45,384 nt of DNA from Acidobacteriota bacterium (lineage in GTDB: Bacteria > Acidobacteriota > Vicinamibacteria > Marinacidobacterales > Marinacidobacteraceae), in NCBI GenBank assembly GCA_009840635.1, contig VXNL01000046.1, forward strand, positions 1 to 45,384, given 5' to 3'. Shown piece after piece: positions 30,278 through 38,640 of this stretch. Made by a program: the position numbers and the translations under genes. The notes under the pieces were generated by a model, which saw only the letters and a program-made list of their open reading frames with translations, was not told where the DNA came from and ran no database searches. Position 1 is the stretch's first letter. Each line of letters begins with the position of its first letter.

Positions 30278-31431
30278 CAGGCCGGGAGCACCCCCCGCAG
30301 CAGGTAGGCCACCCCAAACCCGAGGTAGTTGCCGAAGCCGTAGCCGAAGATCCCCATGATCACCGCTGGCGCGATGCGGTGTTTCCACTTGAGCGCCATC
30401 CCGAGCGCGAGCGCCGATCCCGGCCCGCCCACCGCGGCCTGGCTCGACAAGGTGATGGTCGCAAGGTCGAACCGCAGGAGCCAGCCGATCCCGTAGAGCA
30501 CGGCGGCGTGGATCAGGATGATCAGGATCATGTAGAAGAAGAGCCACGGGCCCGCCGCCACCACTTCCCGCACGTCGGAGCCGGCGCCGATCACGATGAA
30601 GAAGAGGTGGAGGGCGAAGTAGGACAACATCGCCGACCCCTTCAACCGCTGGATCGCCGGGATCTGCCCCAGGATCAGCGCGAGGGTCGTCAGCCACAGG
30701 ACTTCCGGCACGCCGGGAAGCACCCGGGCGAACTGCCCGGCGGCGACCAGCGCGAGCAGCGGAATGGCCGCCAGGATCGCGAGATGGGTGATCGAGATCG
30801 AGCCCTCGGTCCAGGTGCGGCGCAGCGCGTCGGTGTCCACCTCGGAGTCGTCGGCGGCGGCATCCAGCGCGTCGGGTTTCGCCCGCCGGAGGAAGACCCC
30901 GGCAAGCGCCGAGGCGAGCGCGACCTGCCCGAGCATCCAGGGGACCGTGGACAGGTTGTCCACCACGAACGCGCCCGCGAAGAGGCTGGGGGTCATCTCG
31001 AGCCCCTGGCCGACCGCCGCGAAGTTGAGGCCGCCGCCCCAGAACGCTCCCGCGAAGGTGCCGCCGAGCTTCCAGGTCTCGGGTCCGAGGAGTCCTGCGA
31101 AGAGCAGGCTCGCGGTGAACGCTCCGACGAACGTGCCGAACCCCGCGATCCCGAACCCCACCACCATGCGGGGCCCGGCGGTCTTCAGGTCCGCCAGCCG
31201 GGTGGAAAGGACGAACAGCACGATCGCGTAGGGGATCGCGTAGCGCGAGAGCGAGCCCATGAACTCGCCGCCGCGCGGGATGAGCCCGATGTTGGCGAGC
31301 AGGATGCCGAGCAGGGTGCAGACGACCGCGGAGCTGATCTTCTGGATGACAGGGAAGCGCTCCTCCGCCTGCCGCGCCGCCGCGATGATCAGCAGCAGGA
31401 AGGCGAGGAGCAGCAGCGGCTGGGCGATCAC
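30277..31431 (-). CDS. DUF819 family membrane protein
   Basis: The 384-residue polytopic protein has about ten hydrophobic segments. Family features include FPVIQKISSAVVCTLLGILLANIGLIP, IPYAIVLFVLSTRLADLK, GTFAGAFWGGGLNFAAVGQGLEM and the C-terminal ITLSSQAAVGGPGSALALGMALKW. DUF819 (YjcL-like) proteins are of uncertain function and resemble transporters with a gate-like GGP motif; import of an acidic or amino-acid-like substrate is plausible here. A hydrophilic loop (about 190-225) divides the two halves. The GTG at 31431 overlaps the upstream stop (GTGA). Confidence 0.87.
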   Translation of the reverse strand: MIAQPLLLLAFLLLIIAAARQAEERFPVIQKISSAVVCTLLGILLANIGLIPRGGEFMGSLSRYAIPYAIVLFVLSTRLADLKTAGPRMVVGFGIAGFGTFVGAFTASLLFAGLLGPETWKLGGTFAGAFWGGGLNFAAVGQGLEMTPSLFAGAFVVDNLSTVPWMLGQVALASALAGVFLRRAKPDALDAAADDSEVDTDALRRTWTEGSISITHLAILAAIPLLALVAAGQFARVLPGVPEVLWLTTLALILGQIPAIQRLKGSAMLSYFALHLFFIVIGAGSDVREVVAAGPWLFFYMILIILIHAAVLYGIGWLLRFDLATITLSSQAAVGGPGSALALGMALKWKHRIAPAVIMGIFGYGFGNYLGFGVAYLLRGVLPA

Positions 31432-32465
31432 GGCACGCTCCCCGCCTCACGCGGCTTCGGCGGTTCGACCGCCACGAATTCGGCCTCCCCGCAGAAGAGC
31501 GTCCAGTCTCCGGCCGTGGTGGAGGGATGGGTCCGGAACCCGAAGAGCACCCCGTCGCAGGGCGCGTTCAACTCCTCGACCGGGTTGCCGAGCAGGTCGA
31601 GGATGCGGAGGAGAGTCTGCCCCTTGCGGATGGGCCTTTTCAGGTGGTCTCCCGCCTCGCCGGCCGCGGGGCTCAGGATGCCGCTGCCGCTCGCGCGCAC
31701 CACGTTCTGCCGGCCGCGCCAGAGTTTCGGTGCGTAGGCGGCCGCGCCTTCCAGCAGGCCGTAGTGCCGGCAGACGTTCCCGATGGCGCGCTTCAGGATG
31801 TCCACGTTCTCGCGGAACGTCCCCGGCATCGTTCCGGCGCTGCCCCCGAGTTCCACCGTGATCGCGGGTTTTCCCTGGGGAGTCATGGCGGCCATCGGGG
31901 AGCCGGCCGGATGCGGGGTGTCGAGCACGATCGCCCAGTCCGGCCCCATCGCCTGGGCGAGTTCGAGCCCGAGCGGGTCGTTCGAGGTGGTGAAGATCGT
32001 CTCGGCGAGGTAGCAGATGTTCCCGCCGGAGTGGAAGGTGATCTCGATGTCGGCGACGGCAGCCGCCGTCTCGGCGTGGGTGGCGGCGATCCGGTCCGTC
32101 AGGTAGCCCGACGGATTCCCCGGATAGATCCGGTTCATGTCGTGGCTGTGGGTGTCCCGGGGATTGCCGCGGGCCATGGCCTCGAAGGCGCCGACGTTCA
32201 TCAGCGGCACCGCGACGACCGCGCCGGTGAGAGTGCCGGGGTCGAGTTCGTTGACGAACTCGGCGACCGCAAGCGTCCCCTCCTGCTCGTCGCCGTGGAT
32301 GCCGCCGTCGATCAGCAGCACCGGGCCCGGCCGGGCGCCGTTCGCGATGAGCACGGGGAACCCGAGGGACGTCCCGTCCACGCGTTCGACGGCCGGTACG
32401 AAGCCGGAAGCGCGGCTGCCCGGAGCGCAGCTCACGGGGCCGACGGAGAGTTCCTGTCGCGTCAT
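31428..32465 (-). CDS. Succinylglutamate desuccinylase/aspartoacylase family zinc hydrolase
   Basis: The 345-residue zinc-dependent deacylase shows GGIHGDEQEG (zinc His and Glu, about residues 54-63), DMNRIYPG (substrate arginine region), ITFHSGG (third zinc ligand) and VELGGS. The general layout, with a C-terminal beta domain (FRTHPSTTAGDW), is that of AstE/AspA and of the DoeB/EutE N-acetyl-diaminobutyrate deacetylases. It would free an amine or amino acid from an N-acyl precursor in the cytoplasm. Which acyl amino acid is not clear; other genes of the ectoine degradation pathway are absent here. The next gene overlaps its stop by four bases. Confidence 0.87.
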   Translation of the reverse strand: MTRQELSVGPVSCAPGSRASGFVPAVERVDGTSLGFPVLIANGARPGPVLLIDGGIHGDEQEGTLAVAEFVNELDPGTLTGAVVAVPLMNVGAFEAMARGNPRDTHSHDMNRIYPGNPSGYLTDRIAATHAETAAAVADIEITFHSGGNICYLAETIFTTSNDPLGLELAQAMGPDWAIVLDTPHPAGSPMAAMTPQGKPAITVELGGSAGTMPGTFRENVDILKRAIGNVCRHYGLLEGAAAYAPKLWRGRQNVVRASGSGILSPAAGEAGDHLKRPIRKGQTLLRILDLLGNPVEELNAPCDGVLFGFRTHPSTTAGDWTLFCGEAEFVAVEPPKPREAGSVP

Positions 32466-32475
32466 GTTGGGTCGC

Positions 32476-33495
32476 TCACTGTGGCGAGGCCGCCTGCGCG
32501 GCGTGGTTTCTGACGGCGGCGGCGACGCGGACGAAGAGTTCGCGTTGGCCGCCCGCGCCGGCCCCGCCGGTATGCGGGGCGAGCACCAGCCGGGGAGTGT
32601 TCACGAAGGGATGGCCCACGGGAAGGGGTTCTTCCCGGAACACGTCGAGCCCGGCGCCGCCGAGCCGCCCGTTACGAAGCCGCTCCGCGAGCGCTGCCTC
32701 GTCCACGTGGCCCCCGCGCGCGGTGTTCACGAGGATCGCGCCCGGCTTCATCCGGTCGAGCGCCGGGCCGTCCAGCATGTTCTCGGTCTCGGGGGTGTGG
32801 GGAAGATGGAGGCTGAGGACGTCGGCGTCCGCCAGCAACTCGTCGACCGAGCCGACGGATTCCACCCCGAGACGGCGGTTCCAGGCCGGGGGAAGCGGCC
32901 GCCGCTGGTAGTAGCGGATGCGCATCCCGAAGCCGGCGGCGCGGCGGGCGACTTCCTGGCCGATGGCGCCGAACCCGATGAGCCCGAGTTGAAGGCCGTC
33001 GAGGATGAAGGCGTCCTTCCGCCCCAGCCAGTTGAAGGCGAAGAGGCGCTCGGTGGTGACGGCCGGTTCGAGACCGCGTTCCCGGTAAGCCCCGGCGCGC
33101 ACTCCCTCGTGGCCTTCCACGATGCGGCGCGCCACCGCGAGGAGCAGTCCGAGCGTGTGGTCGGCGACCGCGATGGCGCCAGGGTGGGGGATGGCGTTCA
33201 CCGGCACCCCGCGGCTGCGGGCCGCCCGCAGGCTCACCGGGATCGGATTCCGGCCGAGCGAGATCACGAGCGACGGCTTGGCGGCGTCCAGCTCCCGGCC
33301 TCTGACCGGCCGTTTCCGGGCGATCAGGACGTCGGTGTCCCGGATCGCGGACTCGACGGCCGGCGGTGCGTTGCTGTCGGGGATCCGGAGGTCGAACCCG
33401 GAGAGCGCCTGGGTCGCCATCTGGTGGACGAAGTCGGGCGGCCTTTCGGCAAAGGCCACCGCGAGGCTGGGCGGGGAGGTTGGTCCGGTCGACAT
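32476..33495 (-). CDS. D-2-hydroxyacid dehydrogenase, NAD-dependent
   Basis: The 339-residue protein shows the nucleotide-binding GLIGFGAIGQEVARRA, VNTARGGHVDEAALAERL (catalytic Arg), GAGLDVFREEPLPVGHP (Glu) and LAPHTGG (His), as in D-lactate, glycerate or phosphoglycerate dehydrogenases. It converts a 2-hydroxy acid to a 2-keto acid or the reverse. The start is taken as ATG at 33495, four bases after the antiporter gene's stop. In the operon it could supply a 2-keto acid to the aminotransferase. Confidence 0.9.
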   Translation of the reverse strand: MSTGPTSPPSLAVAFAERPPDFVHQMATQALSGFDLRIPDSNAPPAVESAIRDTDVLIARKRPVRGRELDAAKPSLVISLGRNPIPVSLRAARSRGVPVNAIPHPGAIAVADHTLGLLLAVARRIVEGHEGVRAGAYRERGLEPAVTTERLFAFNWLGRKDAFILDGLQLGLIGFGAIGQEVARRAAGFGMRIRYYQRRPLPPAWNRRLGVESVGSVDELLADADVLSLHLPHTPETENMLDGPALDRMKPGAILVNTARGGHVDEAALAERLRNGRLGGAGLDVFREEPLPVGHPFVNTPRLVLAPHTGGAGAGGQRELFVRVAAAVRNHAAQAASPQ

Positions 33496-33499
33496 TCCG

Positions 33500-34441
33500 T
33501 TAGAGCACCACAAAGATCAGATAGGCCGCGTAACCCGCGAGCAGCACGATGCCCTCCACCCGGGCCACCCGGCGGCCGGTGAGCATGAACACCCCGGCGA
33601 GCAGGGTGAGCAGGACCACGCCGGGAACCTCGGCGGTCGCCAGGCTCGGTTCCATCGCGACCGGCACCACGGCAGCCGAGATTCCGAGCGCCCCGAGCAC
33701 ATTGAACAGGTTGCTCCCGATCACGTTGCCCGCGACGATCTGGATCTGCCCACGCCTCCCGGCGGCCACCGAGGTCGCGAGTTCGGGGAGCGAGGTTCCA
33801 ATCGCCACCAGCGTGAGACCGATGACCGTTTCGGAGGCGCCGAGCGTCCGGGCGATGTCGCCCGCTCCCCTGACGAGGAGTTCGGCGCCGATGAGCAGCG
33901 CCACGAGGCCGACGCCGGTAGTCGTCAGGTTCCGCCCCAGGGAGGGCTCGCTTCCCCCATCGTCCGGGCCGCCGGACGGCCCCGCTTCCGCGCTGCGGCC
34001 CCACCGTACGGAAAGGACGTTGAACAGAATGAGGAACGCGGCGAGCACGAGCCCGACCGGCCTCGAAACCACGCCCGCGGCGGCCAGCGGCCAGAGGAGG
34101 ACGGTGGCGCCGAGCATGAACCAGAACTCGCGCCGCAGCAGGCCACGCGGCACCGCGAACGGGGTCATCACCGCGGTGATCCCCAGGATCAGTCCCAGGT
34201 TGGCGGCGTTGCTGCCGATGACGTTCCCCACCGCGAGTCCCGGACTCTCGCCGAGCACCGCCACCAGGCACGTGCCGATCTCGGGCGCGGAAGTGCCGTA
34301 GGCGACCACCGTCAGGCCGATGACCAGCGGGCTGATGTGGAACCGGCGCGCGAGGCCCGAGGCTCCGTCCACGAACCAGTCCGCCCCGTAGGCGAGTCCG
34401 GCAAACCCGAAGAGCGCGAAGACGCAGGCGAGGAGAATCAA
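33500..34441 (-). CDS. CaCA family cation antiporter (Na+/Ca2+ exchanger-like)
   Basis: The 313-residue membrane protein has about ten segments in two inverted repeats. The alpha-repeats are visible: VVAYGTSAPEIGTCLVAVLGESPGLAVGNVIGSNAANLGLILG in the first half and LVAIGTSLPELATSVAAGRRGQIQIVAGNVIGSNLFNVLGALG in the second. Both keep the glutamate that coordinates the cation. Such proteins exchange Na+ or H+ for Ca2+; an active Na+ gradient from Nqr would suit it. The likely start is a TTG at 34441, because no ATG/GTG gives the first helix (about residues 2-20). It is the first gene of the seven-gene operon. Confidence 0.88.
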   Translation of the reverse strand: MILLACVFALFGFAGLAYGADWFVDGASGLARRFHISPLVIGLTVVAYGTSAPEIGTCLVAVLGESPGLAVGNVIGSNAANLGLILGITAVMTPFAVPRGLLRREFWFMLGATVLLWPLAAAGVVSRPVGLVLAAFLILFNVLSVRWGRSAEAGPSGGPDDGGSEPSLGRNLTTTGVGLVALLIGAELLVRGAGDIARTLGASETVIGLTLVAIGTSLPELATSVAAGRRGQIQIVAGNVIGSNLFNVLGALGISAAVVPVAMEPSLATAEVPGVVLLTLLAGVFMLTGRRVARVEGIVLLAGYAAYLIFVVL

Positions 34442-34757
34442 GCAGGAACGCCGGCACGGGGCCGGCTACGCGCTGCGCCAGAGGTCCGAGCCTTCGGCGC
34501 GCGACTCTAGCAGAGGAAAACGGCCTGTACGGCTTGGAACGCCGGCTTCAGCCGGCAAGCGGGCCGCAGGCCCGCAACGCGCGTAGAGCTGCATGTCCGG
34601 ATGGCGGACCGGCTTGGAACGCCGGTCTCCGACCGGCACGCGCGGCGCTTCGCGCCGCGCACATCGCAACCCCGATCCATCCCGACGACGCGTACGGGCG
34701 GTCCTTGGAGCCGCATCCTTGGTCTCGCCATCCGGACGCCAGCACAATTCCCCCCCC
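34442..34757. repeat. 316-base intergenic stretch with repeat copy 6 and divergent promoters
   Basis: Bases 34531-34662 hold an A-type unit (GCTTGGAACGCCGGCTTCAGCCGGCA), a hairpin GCGGGCCGCAGGCCCGC and a B-type unit (GCTTGGAACGCCGGTCTCCGACCGGCA). On the minus strand, CTGC-TAGAGT-CGCGC at 34504-34509 is a possible -10 for the antiporter operon. On the plus strand, CACAAT (34743-34748) could be the -10 of the VOC gene. A run of eight C precedes the VOC ATG. No gene is seen. Confidence 0.7.
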
Positions 34758-35228
34758 ATGAACACCGACAGAAAGACCCGCACCTGCCTCTGGTTCGAAA
34801 GCCAGGGCGAAGAGGCCGCCCGCTTCTACGTGACGCTGCTACCGGACAGCCGGATCGAGTCCACCTACCGAAGGGAACCCGATCAGCCCGCCATGGTCGT
34901 GGACTTCACCCTCGGCGGTGCGCCGTACCAGATCCTGAACGGTGGCCCGGAGGTCACCCAGTCGGCGGCGGTCTCCATCTCTGTGGTGACCGAGGATCAG
35001 GCGGAGACGGACCGGCTGTGGGACGCGCTCACCGCGGACGGCGGGAAAGAGGGCCGGTGCGCTTGGCTCACCGATCGGTGGGGGGTGTCGTGGCAGATCG
35101 TGCCGCGCGTCCTCATCGAGAGTTTCATGTCCGACGACCGCGCGGGGGCGGAGCGGGCGTTCCAGGCGATGCTGACCATGAACAAGGTCAACGTCGCCGG
35201 GATCGAGGCCGCGTTTCGGGGGGCCTGA
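34758..35228 (+). CDS. VOC-superfamily protein (PhnB/3-demethylubiquinone methyltransferase-like)
   Basis: The 156-residue protein belongs to the vicinal-oxygen-chelate superfamily, PhnB-like branch: TRTCLWFESQGEEAARFYVTLLPDSRI, the loop GAPYQILNGGPEVTQSAAVSISVVTEDQAETDRLWDAL, GKEGRCAWLTDRWGVSWQIVP and the end MLTMNKVNVAGIEAAF. Members bind metals or small molecules, and most have no assigned reaction. The ATG at 34758 follows a C8 tract and there is no Shine-Dalgarno; a nearby -10-like box suggests an almost leaderless message. Confidence 0.9.
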   Translation: MNTDRKTRTCLWFESQGEEAARFYVTLLPDSRIESTYRREPDQPAMVVDFTLGGAPYQILNGGPEVTQSAAVSISVVTEDQAETDRLWDALTADGGKEGRCAWLTDRWGVSWQIVPRVLIESFMSDDRAGAERAFQAMLTMNKVNVAGIEAAFRGA

Positions 35229-35285
35229 GCTGGGGCGGCGCACCGCGCTCCTTCGTTTCGGCCTTCTCCGGCCTCGTGTGTTCTG

Positions 35286-35414
35286 CTCGGCTATCAGGGG
35301 GCGACTCGTGAACAACCGGACCCTTGAGTCGTCCGCGAGATCCAGTATCCGCCGCGGGTTCCCTCCCCAGAGCAAGCCCGAGACGAAGGTGGTCGTGTCA
35401 AGAACCAGCCGCAC
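35286..35414 (-). pseudogene. Truncated PIN-family toxin remnant
   Basis: From a GTG at 35414 the first 43 or so codons read RLVLDTTTFVSGLLWGGNPRRILDLADDSRVRLFTSRPLIAE, the N-terminal third of the 'putative toxin component, PIN family'. After about 35286 homology stops. The frame remains open antisense to the VOC gene, but that part is arginine- and proline-rich shadow sequence. The other PIN active-site residues are missing, so the toxin is dead. The start overlaps the antitoxin gene by 17 bases. Confidence 0.75.
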
Positions 35415-35640
35415 GCCGCTGTCTTTCGGCGCGGACGGCGTCCACTTCTGTCTGGATCTCCTCCATCGTCATGGGTGGGATGTTGTCCGCTGCCATTTCC
35501 CGGGTGTCCTTCAGCAGTTCCCGGAGGTGAAACCGGCGGAGCTGCTCCCGAAAGATGGCCTCCACCGCGTCCGGAGCGAGAAGGCCAGCCTTCTCAATCT
35601 CCCTCTCAAGATCTTCCGGCAGTTCCAGCGTGACAGCCAT
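35398..35640 (-). CDS. Antitoxin of the truncated PIN locus
   Basis: The 80-residue protein (MAVTLELPEDLEREIEKAGLLAPDAVEAIFREQLRR, then a charged tail with MTMEEIQTEVDAVRAERQRRAAG) resembles the short helical antitoxins encoded before PIN-family toxins. The ATG at 35640 was chosen because the conserved-looking segment begins there; the frame upstream is longer but poor in structure. An inverted repeat CCCCG-AG-CGGGG at 35654-35665 lies upstream and could be an operator. The 226 bases between this gene and the macro-domain gene show nothing else. Confidence 0.72.
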   Translation of the reverse strand: MAVTLELPEDLEREIEKAGLLAPDAVEAIFREQLRRFHLRELLKDTREMAADNIPPMTMEEIQTEVDAVRAERQRRAAGS

Positions 35641-35866
35641 GACGGTTTCCGCGCCCCGAGCGGGGACGAATTCGCATCCTAGCACCGCCACCGTCCCTCG
35701 CCGGGCGTCGGCCGCTTGCCGTGAAATGCGGTCCCGGCGAAACGCCAAACGGCGCACGCTCCGAGCGCCGCCCTCCCACCAGTCCTGCCCGTGGGGGGTT
35801 GGCATCGCGCGGGCGCGCGGAGTCGGCCTGGACTACGTACGGAGGCGCGGCTTGTTTGTGACGCCA

Positions 35867-36403
35867 TCAGGAAGAGCAGCCGAAGACTTCGCCGAGAACC
35901 TCCCGGTAAGTCCGACTGGCGTCGGCGCCGAAGCAGGCGAACACGACCTCTTCGACGGCGCTGCCTGCGCTGAGGTGGTCTCGGGTCTCGGTCAGCGCGA
36001 TGCGGGTCGCCGGTTCGAGTGGATAGCCGTAGACGCCGGTGCTGATTGCCGGGAACGCGATGGACTGGAATCCCTGATCCGCGGCGATGCCGAAGCAGCG
36101 GCGATAGCAACTCGCCAGTAGCGCGGCCTCTCCCCCGTTGCCGCCGCGCCAGATCGGGCCGACGGTGTGGATCACGAAGCGGGCGGGAAGCTCGTAGCCT
36201 CGGGTCAGCTTGGCGTCGCCGGTGGCGCAGCCGCCGAGGGTGCGGCATTCCTCGAGGAGCCGGGGTCCGGCGGCGCGGTGGATGGCACCGTCCACGCCGC
36301 CCCCGCCGAGCAGAGTCTCGTTGGCGGCGTTGACGATGGCGTCCACTGCGAGCGTGGTGATGTCGCCTTCGAAGATGCGGACGCGGTCGTGCGGCGTGGC
36401 CAT
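35867..36403 (-). CDS. Macro-domain protein (O-acetyl-ADP-ribose deacetylase type)
   Basis: The 178-residue single macro domain has [87 protein letters not shown] and the C-terminal [18 protein letters not shown]. These residues form the ADP-ribose pocket (the Asn in NAAN and the GVYG loop). Members remove acetyl or ADP-ribosyl groups. The frame upstream of the ATG at 36403 translates a dispersed repeat and is not part of the gene. No operon partner is evident. Confidence 0.93.
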   Translation of the reverse strand: MATPHDRVRIFEGDITTLAVDAIVNAANETLLGGGGVDGAIHRAAGPRLLEECRTLGGCATGDAKLTRGYELPARFVIHTVGPIWRGGNGGEAALLASCYRRCFGIAADQGFQSIAFPAISTGVYGYPLEPATRIALTETRDHLSAGSAVEEVVFACFGADASRTYREVLGEVFGCSS

Positions 36404-36460
36404 GGGGTTTGGACGATAACGGCGGCGGGCGCCCTCTTTGCCGGCAGCCGTACGCGCATC

Positions 36461-36506
36461 GCGGCCCTGTGGGCCGCGTGCCGGCTGAAGCCGGCGTTCC
36501 AAGCCG
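36461..36506. repeat. Dispersed palindromic repeat, copy 7
   Basis: GCGGCCCTGTGGGCCGC hairpin followed by the inverted A-type unit GCCGGCTGAAGCCGGCGTTCCAAGCC, located between the macro-domain gene and the frameshifted metzincin gene. Confidence 0.85.
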
Positions 36507-36538
36507 GCGGTGCTATGCGACCGAGTAGCCCTACCGGT

Positions 36539-38291
36539 TCATCCGCCCTCCGGGAAGATGCAGCGCAACAGGTCGACGTCGGAATAGAGCACCGCATCGG
36601 CTTCCGGCGCCAGCGCGCCCCGCAGCGCCCAGGACATCGGGACACCCCGGGTGGTCCGGTTGTGTTCGTAGTCCTCGGTATGGATGTAGCCGAGCACGTG
36701 GAAGATCTCGTGGAGGGTCACACCGTCGGTGAAATGGCCGTACGGCGGGGGCGTCCGTTCGTCCTCGCACCCTCGGCACGGCCAATACGTCAGAAAGGGC
36801 TGGAGGTAGCTGATCGAGGAGGAACAGTGCGCCCATGCGTCTGTCTCGGGGGACGAGCGGAGCGTGTGGTCCGTGTAGAAGGCGTGGATCTGTCCTGGTT
36901 CCCGCGGGAGCTCGCAGAGGGAGAGGTTCGGCCCTTCGTTCCAACCCGCCCGCATCCCGTTGGGAACCGGGACGACGTCACCCATTTCGAGAATCCGGTA
37001 TCCAAGCTGATCCTCGATTTTGTCGGCCAGGAGTCCGACGGCATCGAGCAGGTCGAGCAGGTCAGCCTCGGTCACATGGTCGGGGAAGTTGTCGATCATG
37101 TCCACGCGGAAGGGCGTGCCGTCCCATTCCCGGACGAAGCTCGAGAAGTTCGCCGCGTACCGGCGCTCGTTGGCGCAGGCCCGCGGGGCCGGCGTCCCCA
37201 TCACCCGATGGAGGTCCATGGGCTCCCCGGGATCGACGGAAACGTCGCGGTTGAATGCGTCCGGCGTGACGCCGCGGATTTCGGCCGCGGCGATCTCCAC
37301 CCCCGCCTCGGTGAACATCGAGCCCTCGGAGAAGTCCAGGGCGTCGGCGTGAATGGCGATGCCGTCCGCGTCCTCGTCGTCGAGCGTGACCTCGTACCAG
37401 AACTGTTGATGGCCGAACGGGCTCGTTCGGGAGAATGCCGCGCTTGACCCAGGGCATGAAGTCGGCCAGGCGAACGTGCCCGCCGATTTCGATGGCGAGC
37501 CGCGGATTGCCCTCTACGGTGGTGAGAAGGCCGTCGACCGAGACGCTCACCTGGATTGTCTCGCCCACCGTGTAGGCGGGCGGGATCGCGGGTCCCCACA
37601 ACACGGTCGCCCACGCCCCATGAGCGTGTGGTGACGGCGTTCGCGGTGGCGGTGCCGTTCCGTTCACGCGATGGGTGGCCAGCGCCTCCCCGGGGCCGAC
37701 GGGATCGGGCGCGTTCAGTTCTGGCGCGACAGCGTGGATTTCGACCCCGATCTCCGCGCCCGCGTCGTTCAGAAGCGCGCCCTCGGCGAAGTCCAGGGCG
37801 TCGGCCGCGACGCTGATGCCGTCCGCGTCCAGGTCGTCGCGCGTGACCTCGTAGGCGAACCGCTGATTGAAGGACGGCCGTTCGGGTGGGAAGTCGTGCT
37901 CGATCCAGGGCGAGAAGTCGGCCAGGCGAACGTGCTCCCCGATCTGGATGCCGAGCCGCGGATTGCCCCTTACAGTGGTGGTCTCTTGGAATCTGATACC
38001 CACGACGATCCGGTCGCCGGCGGCGTAGCCGGCCGAGGCCCGGGGCGCCGAATCGATCCAGGCCTGCGCCCGCAGGATCGGTCGCCCGGACGGCGGTTCC
38101 GGCGCGGGCGGCGGGGCTGGGGAGGGTGCCGGTGCGGGCGTGGGCGCCACAGGCGTGCCGTCCGTACCCTCGCCGCAGCCCGCAAGGAAGCCCAGCGGCA
38201 AGCAGAGGGCGAGCGTTCGGATCCTGTTCGGCAACGCGCAGTGGGCCGTGCGGCCTTGTTTCCGCCAGGCTGTTGGCGACGGCACGAACAT
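36539..38291 (-). pseudogene. Metzincin-type protease lipoprotein with two beta repeats, frameshifted
   Basis: Two overlapping frames together encode one protein of about 583 residues. The first part has a lipoprotein signal (LPLGFLAGC, Cys39), a proline-rich linker and one beta-sandwich-like repeat (VRGNPRLGIQIGEHVRLADFSPW to HAVAPELNAPD). A second repeat (VEGNPRLAIEIGGHVRLADFMPW) is interrupted near 37419-37421, where removing one base from a GGG/CCC run restores PFGHQQFWYEVTLDDEDADG. The second part carries HEIFHVLGYIH (36680-36712), the zinc signature HExxHxxGxxH of metzincins, and a later Met (VPMSW) as possible Met-turn. A TTG at 38234 is an alternative start. The frameshift may be real decay or a sequencing error. 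Confidence 0.8.
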
Positions 38292-38640
38292 GACGGAGAT
38301 TGCCACCTGATGCCCTACCGAATTTGGCAGTTCCGGAGGAACAGCGGCTGGTAGCGGGATTGCCGAGCAGGGACTCCGATCGTGGTGCGGTTTCGCGGCC
38401 TGCGGCCGCGATGCCGGCCGGAGGCCGGCGCTCCGAGCGGGCGCCGGGCTAGAGTTTCGGCGGAACACACGGACGGTCCGGATCGTTGATGCCGAGTACC
38501 TGATCGTGCGTGGCTCTGATGGCTGGTGGGGTCCGGGCCGGGGAAACCGCCCGCGACCGGACAGGGAGGAGGTCTCGCCGCTCGCGGAGCGTGCCCGATC
38601 CGGCCCGGCGGCAGGATGGAAACCGCCGAAAGGAGAACCG
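38292..38640. repeat. 349-base divergent intergenic stretch with repeat copy 8
   Basis: Between the divergent metzincin and tolC-like genes, 38394-38440 holds the hairpins GCGGCCTGCGGCCGC and GCCGGCCGGAGGCCGGC, followed by the GCTCCGAGC tail, the most diverged repeat copy. GGGC-TAGAGT-TTCGG at 38450-38455 on the plus strand may be the -10 of the efflux operon, giving a leader of about 180 bases. No gene is recognised. Confidence 0.55.

Noticed and set aside
34750..34757. C8 tract directly before the VOC start as a phase-variable switch
   Set aside because: It is outside the coding region and short; no promoter spacing effect can be argued from this sequence alone.
34466..34783. Small frames over intergenic repeats reading ERRLQPA or [13 protein letters not shown] peptides
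   Set aside because: These are translations of the dispersed palindromic repeat and recur wherever it occurs; there is no evidence of a gene.
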